The position numbers were made by a program, and so were the translations under genes. From Botrytis cinerea B05.10 (taxonomy: Eukaryota; Ascomycota; Leotiomycetes; Helotiales; Sclerotiniaceae), in the NCBI RefSeq assembly GCF_000143535.2, contig NC_037311.1, forward strand, positions 2,728,001-2,792,000: DNA of 64,000 nt, given 5' to 3'. Shown one piece after another: positions 1-10,227 of this stretch. Below the pieces are notes generated by a model. It was not told the origin of the DNA and did not search any database. It saw nothing but the letters and a program-made list of their open reading frames with translations. Numbering within the stretch: the first letter of the stretch is position 1; each line of letters starts with the position of its first letter.

Positions 1-1
1 C

Positions 2-400
2 GTTCGAAAACGCCCAGCTCATGACGCTAGCACCAACGCATTTAAAGCTACTCTTCAAGCCTTAGATGAAGCTGATCAGACAGTCAATCAATCTCTTCAA
101 TGGATTTTTGAACTTCCTGCTTTCTCGACCCTCACTAAAGCGGAGAAAGCATTGGTGCTACCGCCCGATCATGGTGGACCAAGGGATATTCATGCAGGCA
201 CAGAACAAACGTCTGTGGATTCTAGATTGATTCTTGAACATGCGACATTAGATAGCGGGAATAAAGATAGATTGTTGGGATTGAGGTTGTTGTTTGAGTG
301 GGCTGATAAAGCTATGGAGGAAGGAAGGGAGATGAGGTGGATTAGAAAAGAGGTGGTGCAGAGGTTGAGAGCAAGGGTTTGGGTTGGTGAGATGGAGTAG
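2..400 (+). CDS. 3' end of an unidentified protein-coding gene (partial)
   Basis: The frame is open from base 2 to a TAG stop at 398-400, giving about 132 C-terminal residues of a gene that begins before the window. I do not recognise the family. The segment is helix-rich and mixed in charge, with a Leu-rich stretch (residues about 88-96, LLGLRLLFEW) followed by a basic/acidic tail ending VWVGEME. No signal peptide, membrane segment or metal-binding motif is visible in this part. The first ATG inside the frame (152) has no special status, because the open frame and its composition run unchanged to the window edge. That it is a coding terminus is likely; its function is unknown. Confidence 0.6.
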   Translation, partial: VRKRPAHDASTNAFKATLQALDEADQTVNQSLQWIFELPAFSTLTKAEKALVLPPDHGGPRDIHAGTEQTSVDSRLILEHATLDSGNKDRLLGLRLLFEWADKAMEEGREMRWIRKEVVQRLRARVWVGEME

Positions 401-920
401 ATGACTTTATTTCGCAGTGAGAATAATCGAATGAATTAATGTGCTATGATGAATGTGGGACTGGCTTAATATGGTGTTGAAAAATAAAGTCAAAAGTTTG
501 GCGGCATTGCAGATGCGTTTTATAGATAGAGGTGTATAAATACTATTTTATGGTTTTAGATAATCAGATATGAAGATAAGAAACCAGTTCGTTGTCACTA
601 TTTATTTTTGCTTTGCAGTTCTTCATGTTTCTCATTCAATTGCTTAACCTAAGATTCCAACATCGATGAAAATTTTCAACGACCTACAAAGCAACCCATC
701 GCGAGGTCTGCCCAAGGTTCCTCTCCTTGCCGCTTACATCATTTTTTGCCAATTAACGATTTAATATTCTGCTTTCAGCAATATATAGGACCTCATGATG
801 ACCATAAGCGACCTTTTCAATTTTTGGGGTGCAAATTTTTCTTTTATTGATTCATGATGTGTATTCAGAAAGAGGCCGGTTCAACACCTGTCATGAAATT
901 CTTGGGAAGCATAGATGGGA

Positions 921-928
921 TATATAAC
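921..928 (+). promoter_or_regulatory. TATA-like element upstream of the small secreted protein gene
   Basis: A TATATAA core lies about 125 bases before the ATG at 1052, followed by a pyrimidine-rich leader. The position fits a fungal core promoter. It is a motif match only. Confidence 0.35.
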
Positions 929-1051
929 TTGAGGATCTTGTGTTGAAGAGATATCCAAACTTGACTACATTCTCAACTTTACGAATTAGATTAACTATTG
1001 ATCTTTTATTCCCCCCTTATTAATCTATCTTTGCGCGATTAAGTGTACAAG

Positions 1052-1657
1052 ATGAATACCGCACCTCTCATTTCTTTCGTGGCTTTAATGGTCTTGTGCG
1101 TCTTTGCGGCGCCGATCGATCACTTTACTGAGGGCGATGCTTTTCAGTCTCGGAGTGCTCTGAATACTACTACTCCGCATGCTGAACGAAGTGGCTTGAA
1201 TACTACTGTGTCTAATGTCGCACGAAATGATTATCCGAGCGCGGGAGATGTGGTTCTTACTTTCTATGCTAGGAATGGTGATTCCTGTACGTATTTTCTG
1301 TTATCCTTTCTTTCCGCTTCTACTTCTACCACCTACTTTCTCCCCTTGCCTCTCTCTCTCACCTCACTTATACCTTCCCCAAACCCCTCCAAAAATCCGA
1401 CTAACCTTCCCTCTCTAGTCCAACAGACTTTCCCTGTAGATGGAAACAACTATGTCATCGATAACCCGCTCAAGATTGCAAAGATCGTCGCAGAAGGAAC
1501 GGGATATTGTGCGGTCACGGGTTACTCGGGAAGCTTTACACAGACGCAAAATACGTGTGGGCCGTTGACGGTTAGTCCGATTAGTGTGCAGGTTTGGGGT
1601 CAGTGTAGTACTGCGTTGCCGGCGGAGGGGTATGGGTTGGATGTTAGACCTAATTAG
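1052..1657 (+). CDS. small secreted protein, 157 aa, one intron
   Basis: The ATG at 1052 opens a typical signal peptide: a short polar start, a hydrophobic core (residues about 5-17) and an Ala-Ala-Pro region near residue 20. A 132-bp intron fits at 1287-1418 (donor GTACGT, branch ACTAAC at 1400-1405, acceptor CTCTAG). Joining 1052-1286 to 1419-1657 gives 157 residues. The mature part has N-glycosylation sequons (two NTT sites) near its N-terminus and three cysteines in the C-terminal half (contexts YCAV, NTCG, GQCS). No known domain is recognised. Size and secretion fit a cell-wall-associated or effector-like protein, but that is inference. The intron length is a multiple of three and has no stop, so an unspliced message would also be open (see findings). 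Confidence 0.7.
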   Translation: MNTAPLISFVALMVLCVFAAPIDHFTEGDAFQSRSALNTTTPHAERSGLNTTVSNVARNDYPSAGDVVLTFYARNGDSCTYFLLSFLSASTSTTYFLPLPLSLTSLIPSPNPSKNPTNLPSLVQQTFPVDGNNYVIDNPLKIAKIVAEGTGYCAVTGYSGSFTQTQNTCGPLTVSPISVQVWGQCSTALPAEGYGLDVRPN

Positions 1658-1981
1658 TGTAGAGATGGAAGAGAATGGAGAAGGGAGAGAGGAAAGAAAG
1701 GATTGAGAGTGGTGATCGGGTGAAATGATGTGTTCGTTTTTACTTGGTGTTGGGTTTGATTATGATGCTCTGTCAGATTGTTCATGAAAGGAACCTCGCT
1801 CCTTTTGTTTTAGGAAAGCAAAATGGATCGCCAATGATTTGCTGCAATTAATAATTATTCTGACAATACAAAAACATACTGCAGATTCAATCTCCAAACT
1901 GTGTACATGTCCCAGAAGATCCAACACCCCTCAAGACCCGATTGTTGTCCAAACCTAAACACCGTAGCCTGCCCCTATTCT
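1658..1981. other. convergent 3' intergenic gap
   Basis: This 324-bp gap lies between the 3' ends of the secreted-protein gene (plus) and the ankyrin gene (minus). It is AT-rich around 1845-1880, as expected of two facing 3' UTRs. I see no other gene. Confidence 0.5.
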
Positions 1982-2698
1982 CTAAACAGCCTTTCCTCTG
2001 CCAGGCGCCTCTTCAAATTTCTTTAACCATTTCTCTTCCTGTTTGAACAATTCTACGGCTCTCATTGCGCTTGGAGAACCCACTTCTGGATCTGCGTTGC
2101 CTTCGAGTAATGCCTATTAATGATTAGAATCTCGAAAACACTAATCTAGAGATTTGAGAAAAAATCTTGACAAGAAAGTGAAAGAAATCTACATACCTCG
2201 ACAACTTCAGATTCTCCCTTGAAGACAGCACCCGCTAGAGGGGATTGTCCTCGATCGTTTAATGAATTGGGATTCGCGCCATACTGAAGAAGAAGTCGAA
2301 CGAGTGGTGCATGCCCGTGGTAGGCAGCTAACATTATCTATTGTTTTATGTTAAAGGCCGCCCATTGAATCAGAAGTTGTAGCATCGAAAAGGACATCGT
2401 GTGAAAGGAGGGGTAACACGTGGTGAGGGGTGAACAAGATTCACGTGATGAGGGGTGAACGAGATTTGTCGAGCGTCGCGGATGATAACACCATGAAGAC
2501 ATCTTGATGAAAACCTAAACTTACAAGACTATCACCCTTCTCGTTTGTCATATTAGCCGGTAGACCTAGAGATAAAGCTTGGTTGAAAATCTCCATGTCT
2601 CCATTCCGAGCTGCGTCGTACATTCTGGTTGCTAACGCTATGGCTGCAGGTGGAAGTGAGGCGACCGTTGCGCCGTTTGATGGGTCTGGATTGGACAT
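1982..2698 (-). CDS. ankyrin-repeat protein, 148 aa, three exons
   Basis: Exons on the minus strand are 2698-2525, 2337-2197 and 2113-1982 (58 + 47 + 44 codons, phase 0 at both junctions). Donors are GTAAGT and GTATGT; the introns are 187 and 83 bp. The first exon encodes a helical repeat (YDAARNGDMEIFNQAL) and ends at GDSL. The second continues with the ankyrin signature IMLAAYHGHAPLVRLLLQYGA and a next repeat beginning NDRGQSPLAGAVF. The third begins ALLEGNADP and ends in a charged helix. About three ankyrin repeats fill the whole protein, so it is probably a soluble protein-protein interaction module in cytosol or nucleus; the partner is unknown. It starts head to head with the hydratase gene. 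The exon model rests on splice signals and repeat continuity. Confidence 0.85.
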
Positions 2699-3021
2699 CT
2701 TTGGATGATAGTGGAGGATTGTTATTTTGAGGAGGAAGGGTCAATAGGAATTCAAATAGCAGATCTTGGAATTCGAGTTTATATGTAGAATTTGTGTCTA
2801 TAGTTTTGATACAGTAAGACTCGGGGCTGAAGATTATTAATCTTGGTTCTGGATTGGTCTTACTGATTTGATTAGCGATTCAATAGTGATGACATCGTTA
2901 CATTTTAGTCGTCCGCTAGTACCCGCTGATATCCGCAACACACAAAGATTCCCGAGGTTCTCTCCTCATCATATGGATATCGATATCCTCACTTCAATTT
3001 CCTCCATCCACAATTTTAAAA
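2699..3021. promoter_or_regulatory. shared divergent promoter region
   Basis: Only 323 bp separate the ATG of the ankyrin gene (minus) and the ATG of the enoyl-CoA hydratase gene (plus), so both promoters must sit here. The right half just before 3022 is CT-rich. I identified no specific factor site. Confidence 0.5.
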
Positions 3022-4074
3022 ATGCGACCACTCCTCCGAGTCCCCTTCAAATCTACGCTCCCAAAACTCGTCACCCCACGGTTTTACTCCACTGCCAAAT
3101 CGGGTCGACCGCAATTCATCTCCTCTTTCCAGATCCCGACCCCGCACTCCAACGGTACCATTCGTGTTCTATCATTATGTCGTCCCGAAGCTCGTAATGC
3201 TATTAGTATCCAATTGCTACAGGAACTAAGAGCGCATGTAGATGATATTGCGGCGGAATATGACGCAGATGGAAATGAGATAAGGAAGGTTAGGCCGCAG
3301 GGGGAAGATGGACCAACGAGAGCTTTGATCATTACAAGTGAGGTTGACGGGGTATTTTGTGCGGGGGCTGATCTGAAAGAGAGAGCTACTTTTACGCCTG
3401 AGATGTATGTTCTTGCTCATTTCTTTGGTGGTTAAAATGCAACAAAAGATGTGGACTAATCATAACTCAACATCAACAGGACTCAAACATTCCTCCACAA
3501 TCTCCGCTCAACATTCACCAAACTTTCTACACTTCCAATCCCAACCATCTCCGCAATTTCCTCGGTTGCTCTTGGTGGCGGCCTCGAATTGGCTCTTTGT
3601 ACACATATGCGTGTTCTTGCTTCTACGGCCGTCGTTGGATTGCCGGAAACGAGACTTGGTATAATACCCGGCGCGGGTGGAACGCACCGACTTCCAGCTT
3701 TGATAGGGATCGGAAGAGCGCGGGATCTGATATTGACAGGGAGGAGAGTAAGTGGTCCAGAAGCGTATTTTCTAGGAATTGCGGATCGCTTGGTTGAGGT
3801 TAAGGAGAATGAAGGGGAAGGGGAGGGAGAAGGGACAGAGAAGGGAGATGTGATGAAGAGAGCTAAAGAAGCGGTTTTGAGAGAGGCGGTTCACTTGGCT
3901 GGGACGATTTGCGAAGGAGGTCCGGTGGCAGTAAGGAGTGCGTTGAAAGCTGTGGGGTGGGCAAGAGAAGATGTTGAAAATGATATGTATGGAAGGGTTG
4001 TAGGGACAGAAGATAGAGATGAGGCTTTGGCTGCTTTTAGAGAGAAGAGGAAGCCTGTTTTCAAGGGGAGATGA
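3022..4074 (+). CDS. enoyl-CoA hydratase/isomerase family protein, probably mitochondrial (AUH-like), 325 aa
   Basis: Exons 3022-3404 and 3480-4074 are joined across a 75-bp intron (donor GTATGT, branch ACTAAT, acceptor CAACAG). The split codon restores PEM-TQTFLHNL, as expected in the family. The first 25 residues are basic with a Phe-Tyr-Ser motif, as in a mitochondrial presequence. Crotonase-fold landmarks follow: EARNAIS, the first oxyanion loop FCAGADLKER (near residue 117), the second oxyanion loop and first catalytic Glu in ALGGGLELAL (near residue 157), and the second Glu in LPETRLGIIPGAGGT (near residue 180). The pattern best fits methylglutaconyl-CoA hydratase of leucine breakdown or a close mitochondrial hydratase; substrate cannot be fixed from sequence alone. 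A Glu/Gly-rich insertion occurs after DRLVEV. Confidence 0.9.
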
Positions 4075-4907
4075 GGAGTTCATTGATTTATATGGTCTAA
4101 ATTCTGAGAGGGGTCAAATCTGACATTCATTAAGTGGGGTCATAGTGAATAGCAAGGCTGAGATGAAGTCGGAACCGGCCAGAAAAGGCAGGGGGGCAGA
4201 TGAAAATCAACATCATGACGAAATGTAGATGTGGACTGGAAGCTCGTTGCGTCTTTTAGGCGTCTCGGCTACAAATTCAAAATATCAGGAATGAAGGGGT
4301 ACCTGTTACGGACATAATTGCATTTTACATTATTCAAATATATTTTGTATACGGAGGCCAGATTCGATGGCACAAATCCTTTTTCATTATTCTTTTCCTT
4401 GTAGGTTAAACATCACCTCTGACCTAGAGAAACCATCTCTTCAATGCCTCGTTTTGGAAAACATGTTAGCTTCATGAAGATTGACTCGGCATGTGGGTTC
4501 TACTTCATCGTTATACACCCTTCTGCCGCGTCATCCGGTTCACTCAGTCGACTCATCTTTTTCATTCCATATGTTCGTATCGATTATTCTTCTTTTATCC
4601 CATGCTCCTTCTGTTCAGAAGTATTCAACACAAGCTTCGGCAAGCGTAGCTTCTAGAGCCCATGGTGCCTCGGAATTGAAAGTCCTACCACTCATAGAAC
4701 TAATCACTCAAGCCGTGGTATCGTGAGCTATGTCGTATATGTATGCACCTGGTGCTGGCGTTCGGTTTGAAGATATTGTAGAGCTGAATCTTGTTGGGGG
4801 AGTGAAAAAACTTTATGGGGGGTGGAGGATGTTTTGGTGAAGTTATGAGAAGGGAAAGAAGAGGAGGTGATAATGGGTTATATTATTTGTAGGATAGAAA
4901 GGAAATG

Positions 4908-4938
<31 letters not shown>
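4908..4938. repeat. poly(A) tract
   Basis: There are 31 consecutive A residues. No flanking target-site duplication or retroposon body was found, so it may be a simple mononucleotide repeat. Confidence 0.9.
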
Positions 4939-4944
<6 letters not shown>

Positions 4945-7444
4945 TTAAAAGAAGAGAGAAGAAAGAAGACATACCTATTTCTGTCCTACCCGTCATTCCC
5001 GACTTTACAACGAACGAGTTACTCTTATTTTGATTCTTGCTCGACCACGTTTCGCGACTATAATTCTAGTAAAGACGTAGCTTTTTAGAAATGGCTGTGG
5101 TGTAGCTTGTGCTGAGAGTTCAGGTCAATATATTTTTACCCTTAAAACTAAGAACAGCGGGAATCTCGTTGATGGGAGTTCTGATGAAGATGTATGTTGA
5201 TGTTAGATGGGAGATGAGGTGGGAAAGGGAGTGAATTTGGAGTATATATCTTGTCAAGAAAGATTGAATCTAGAGACATGATTAGTAGCATACTATTCAG
5301 AACCAGTATCTCAGAACTCTAAGCATTATAAATCATTGTGGTATTCTTGACAATAAAAACATCCTTACACTGAACAAGATGGCTCTGATCATCTTTATAT
5401 CCATCCATGCCGATAAAAGTAGATACTTATATCCACCGGATATACGAAGAATGGATCATGGCTATCGGGATTGCACGTGGAAGTTTGAAACACGAGGCTG
5501 TGTGAACTGGAGATTAAGCCGGACGTAAAGGATACAGAAGGATTTGAAAGGGTTTTACAAGCTGAAGATTGACAGCACAGTAAAGAGGAGAATCAACGCT
5601 TACATTTATAGCTGACATGTCAGAATTTTGACGTGAAAGGAGAGAAAATAACGTAAAATAGCTTACTTGACTTGCGAATATATACATAAATATCCAACTC
5701 CACTCTAGGCATCTGAATTCTGTCGTGCAGAATAGAAACACAGCATGGCCCAGCGTATGTGCAAGAGGGCGTAACATACTTTCCAGAATTTTGATTCTAG
5801 ACCACTCTTTTCATTCGTGCGCTTCCAATTTCAAACCTTCTTCTGTAATGTTTGGAACTAGTCCTACTGTAGTTGAGTAGTCTATTGCAAACTTCATATA
5901 AGGTAAAAGTAAAGTCTAAAATCAACATCTAACTCTCTCGCTCAGGGTCGGACCGCAATGTTAGTTAGTGTAGATTCTAGTTCAAATGAACGATCATTCG
6001 TTAGTCGAAGCGGATCAGGACTTAACCTACCTACAGCCAAGAAGAGTCCATGCGCCACTTACTCAACCGTTGCAGGAACGGAAGCATGCTTTCGCTCCAA
6101 TGATACCGCACCCCCATTTTTGAACGTTTTCTTGTTGCCGTTCCTGTAAGCTAACCATATTCACCATACAATAAATAGTCCGATTCTAAAGAGGAAATGT
6201 GTGTTAAAGACAGTGGAGTACGAGTAGACAAACAAATAAGCGTAAGTGGACCAATAAAAAATCTCCTATTCCCCGAGTGGTCAATTCGAATCCATACCCG
6301 AAACGATAATGCCGCAACTTGTATCGAGCTTGACAGAATTGAGGAGAGAAATTCCACGCTTCTTGTTTTCCTATCTCGAGGTCTCGAAGAGGTGATTCAC
6401 GAATTATCGTTTTTGTCATCCCTCATTTGGACAATTTTACATGCGTCAGAAATTGCAAGTTCCTTGTTGTGGGGTACATAGCGTTTTTCCCGGGTTTCTC
6501 AAGGTCCACCTCGTCGGCATTTACAGGGCCCAATGGAATGTGCAAAGTGCGCGTACCTAGTCGGAAACTCGCTGCAGGCAACAAGGTTCTTTCTCCATGT
6601 TCTGTCTGGGAGAATAGTGGGACAAAGTGATACTGTGAAGATGAATCCACCAATTGTCTTCAGTCGAAACAAGGGAATGGATAAGACGGAATGGGTGATA
6701 ACATAATAGCAAGCGCTAGTTACTATGATAATGGAACTCGAGTGGTCGGTCGGCTAAAGGAGAATATACCACGTGGACCCCGCAAGATGCAGGAGTGCTG
6801 ATATTTATGCGACGACTCGTCACGGGAAGGGTTGAGAAGCGCACCACAGGTGCGGCAGAGCAACAAATACCTCGATGCCGAGATGAACGTTCATCTTCAC
6901 ATCTCGGCTTTCCAGTTGCCAAGAAGAGTTTCTCCGCATCCGATTTTGCAAAGCTTGATTGGTGCGCTTCTCGCATTCTCTATATTTGAAGGGAGTTTCT
7001 AATTAAAGTTATCAGGCACAGGGCAAGATGGTGAGTACTAGGACCTCGTGCTAGGTGGATCAGCACCGGGGGAGCTATTCTGATACAAATCGATTGTCAA
7101 GATGCATATTGGATCCACCAGTGAAAAGCTTAGGATATTCGGGACTTCGGGCAGTTACTTGACATAATATTGATACGACTGGATGAATAGTTGCAGCGGC
7201 TGTGTTAGTGTACGGACTTAGAGATCTTATCTTTTGTATTATTGGGCTGTTCTGACAAGGAACTGTAATATATGAGGGCACATAGGAATGGGACGACTAT
7301 TGACTAGTTCCATATTAAGTACATAGAGATGAAGCTCTAGTAAGATTTCCTCGGCAGAGTAGTCTATCTGACAAGCAGACAGGCAACCAAGAAAAGTAGA
7401 GAAGAAGCGAGGGACGAAAAGTAGCTCAGTATATGCGTCCTACA

Positions 7445-7450
7445 TATAAG
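7445..7450 (+). promoter_or_regulatory. TATA-like element of the arabinanase gene
   Basis: TATAAG lies about 70 bases upstream of the ATG at 7516 and is followed by a C/T-rich leader with CATCATC repeats, a usual fungal core-promoter layout. Confidence 0.4.
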
Positions 7451-7515
7451 CTTCGGATTTTCTCACAAATTGTTTCATCTCATCTCATCTCTTCACCATC
7501 ATCATCCACCTCAAC

Positions 7516-8792
7516 ATGTTTTCTCGGATCCTCCTCCCGATTTTCGGGCTTCTCAGTCTCGTTGCTGCATATGCAAATCCAGGTGCTTGTTCTGGTAATT
7601 GCTATGCTCATGATCCTGCTCTGATCCAACGTTCAAGTGATGGAACTTGGTTCAAGTTCAATACGGGAAATGGTATTGGAATTTGGAAAGCGACTGCACT
7701 GGCTGGTCCTTGGACTTATGTCGGTGATGCTTTGAGTGGAAGTAGTATTAACCTCTCTGGAAATACTGATCTTTGGGTATGTATTTTCTTTATTTCTTCA
7801 ATTCATTATGTTTTCTCTGTTCACTTATCATGAACTTGAACATCAAAGATAAAGATGCAAAGTGCCACGCTAATCATAATTTAGGCACCTGATGTGCATC
7901 TCGTGGGCTCAACTTACTACATGTACTATGCGGTTTCAACATTCGGCACTCAAAACTCAGCAATTGGAGTTGCAACCTCCAGCACCATGGAAGTAGGATC
8001 ATGGACCGATCATGGTGCTACTGGTGTTGCATCCTCAGCCGGCAAACTTTACAATGCTATTGATCCTAACCTCATCTTGGTCGGCAGTACCTATTAGTTC
8101 GTCTCCCTCCATCTCTCATCTCCCATCTTTCACTCTCACTCAAGTCCCACACCCACTAACTCCTCCCTCCCCTCCCCACAGTCTCAACTTCGGTTCCTTC
8201 TGGGACGACATCTACCAAGTAGCCATGGCATCCACCCCCACCAAAGCCGGCGGCTCCGCTTCCTACAACCTCGCCTACAACTCCACCGGTACCCATTCCG
8301 AAGAAGGCTCCTACATGTTCTATTATTCCGGGTACTACTATCTCCTCATCTCCTCCGGAATCTGTTGCGGTTACGACACCTCCAAGCCAGCACAAGGTGC
8401 CGAATACAAAATCATCATGGGAAGAAGCACAACTGCGACGGGCAATTTTGTGGATAAGAACGGAAAGGCTTTGTCGGCCGGTGGCGGAACTACTTTGTTG
8501 GCTAGTCATGGGAATGTGTATGGACCGGGTGGACAGTAAGTTATTATTACTTTTTCTTTTTTTTTTTTTTCAGATATCTCATGAGCGAGAGGAAGGATCT
8601 TTACAGAAAAGACTTCCTGGCATATAAGTAATACACGTATCCATACTAATCATAAATAGGGGCGTCTATCTCTCCTCTTCCGGCCCACTCCTCTACTACC
8701 ACTACGCGAACCCAACTATCGGTATCGCAGATGCCGATTATCTATTCGGATACAATTATCTCACCTTTTCCGATGGGTGGCCTTCTGTCTAG
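7516..8792 (+). CDS. secreted arabinan endo-1,5-alpha-L-arabinosidase, GH43 family, 319 aa
   Basis: Four exons: 7516-7776, 7885-8096, 8182-8535, 8660-8792. Introns are 108, 85 and 124 bp; the second has the less common donor GTTCGT, chosen because it restores TYYLNFGSFW, and the third restores GPGGQGVYLS. A signal peptide covers residues about 1-18. GH43 five-bladed propeller landmarks follow: the general-base Asp in CYAHDPALI, the second Asp in [19 protein letters not shown], and the catalytic Glu in the [16 protein letters not shown] region, then ICCGYDTS and a final blade with LLYYHYANP. These match endo-arabinanases that cut the alpha-1,5 backbone of pectic arabinan outside the cell. The protein ends right after the last blade, the usual single-domain length. 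Earlier in-frame stops come from reading through introns and do not mark a pseudogene. Confidence 0.93.
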
Positions 8793-10227
8793 ATAGATTG
8801 CCTCTTGCCTCTCATTCTCACCCGATATTCAAAATCTCATATCCAAACCGAGATTCGGATTGAAAAGTCGTTGATGAAGGGATATTTGGGGGTTTCTTCT
8901 TACTAAAAAAAAAGGGGGGGGACCAGGAGGATTTCATAAGTATATACTTTTATGACCAGGTCAGATCGGATCGCAGATTCAAAGTCGCTGTACATACTTC
9001 TTTTCTTGTACATAGAATATAGGATATTTTTTTGTTGTTGTGTTTTAGGAGAAATATTTTGCATCAACATATATGATTCCTATTCCTATTCCTATTCCCA
9101 TTCTCATCAATATCAATATCAACACCAACATCAACATCAACATCAACACCAGAGATGCGAATGCGAATGCGACATCTCATCTATCCTCAAACACACAAAC
9201 AGATAATACACAACGGATATGAACAAACAACCAATACCACACACCACACACCACACAACACAACCTTGAGCTATTGATCCATCCATGCAGCAAACAAACC
9301 ATCCCAATCCCAATTCCAATCCATCGAATCGAATCGAATCGAATCGAACAATCTCCCTCCATTTCAAACCCCAAACCCCAAACCCCAAACCAGCCAGCCA
9401 GCCATTCCCATAAATCTCAGAAAAGCCCACTTACAATTCACAGACAAGATAGGTAGATAAGTGAATGGATCTTACATCTTACATCTAACATCTTACATCC
9501 ACCAAATCTACAAATCTACAACACAACACATCACATCCCGCATATTCAGTCAAGTACTCAATTCAGAACTCTATAAAGTAATCAAGATTTTTTCTATCTC
9601 ATTCAATCCAATATCCCATCCAATATCAATATCAATAGGATAATCAGATCATCAATTCTGATGTATCTTTAACTATATAACTATATAACTATATAACTAT
9701 ATAACTATATAACTATATAACTATATGTATATATAGATACATTCTTCACAATCACATCCACATTCACATCCACACTCCACTTTGACATGTACAGATCTGT
9801 ATAATATATATTCACTTCAATTTTTTTTTTTCCTTCATTCAGTTCCCAGTCCTCAATTCTCATTCGTCATATATCATATCTCGTTTTTAATATTTCGTTT
9901 TTCTATCCCATAATATACGATATACGCTGTCTGCATGCTATGCTATTCATACCTCTACAAACCACCGCATCTAACGGATGAATATCAATCAATCAATCCA
10001 TTCATCATACATACACATTGATCTTCAACCGAATTGACCAGAACTTTCATATCTCATGACTCAACGCCCAGTATACCCATCCATCCATCCATGCACCATA
10101 TAAAATCCAGCGCCTTGGATTTACAGACCCATTTTCACCACTATGATATAAAAAGGTTGATATGAAAAAGTTTTTCCAAAGGATTGTCTAACTGGCCAAT
10201 TCACAACATCACTGCACCCCAAAAGGT
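8793..10227. other. repeat-rich intergenic region
   Basis: This 1.4-kb gap lies between the arabinanase and eIF2A 3' ends (convergent). It contains (CAWCAA)-type repeats around 9100-9150, AATCG repeats near 9330-9350, ACCCCAA repeats near 9367-9390 and an 8-bp satellite at 9671-9726. No gene is seen; open frames here are translations of the repeats. Confidence 0.6.
9671..9726. repeat. microsatellite, unit AACTATAT (about 7 copies)
   Basis: The 8-base unit AACTATAT is repeated in a perfect head-to-tail array. Confidence 0.95.

Larger units (their letters stand above)
4075..7515. other. 3.4-kb intergenic region without a supported gene
   Basis: Open frames here are short, lack family motifs and do not join through convincing splice sites. 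The stretch includes a run of 31 A at 4908-4938. I cannot exclude a non-coding RNA or a small orphan gene. Confidence 0.4.

Noticed and set aside
6204..6481. Possible small gene and a tRNA-like TTCGAATCC motif near 6285
   Set aside because: No acceptor stem or D-arm can be formed around the motif, and the overlapping frames have no domain features.
8090..8100. Stop codon apparently truncating the arabinanase
   Set aside because: It is part of intron 2; splicing at 8096/8182 restores the conserved LNFGSFWDD segment.
9360..9392. Telomere-like ACCCCAA repeats
   Set aside because: The unit is not TTAGGG-type, the array is short and it sits between ordinary genes.
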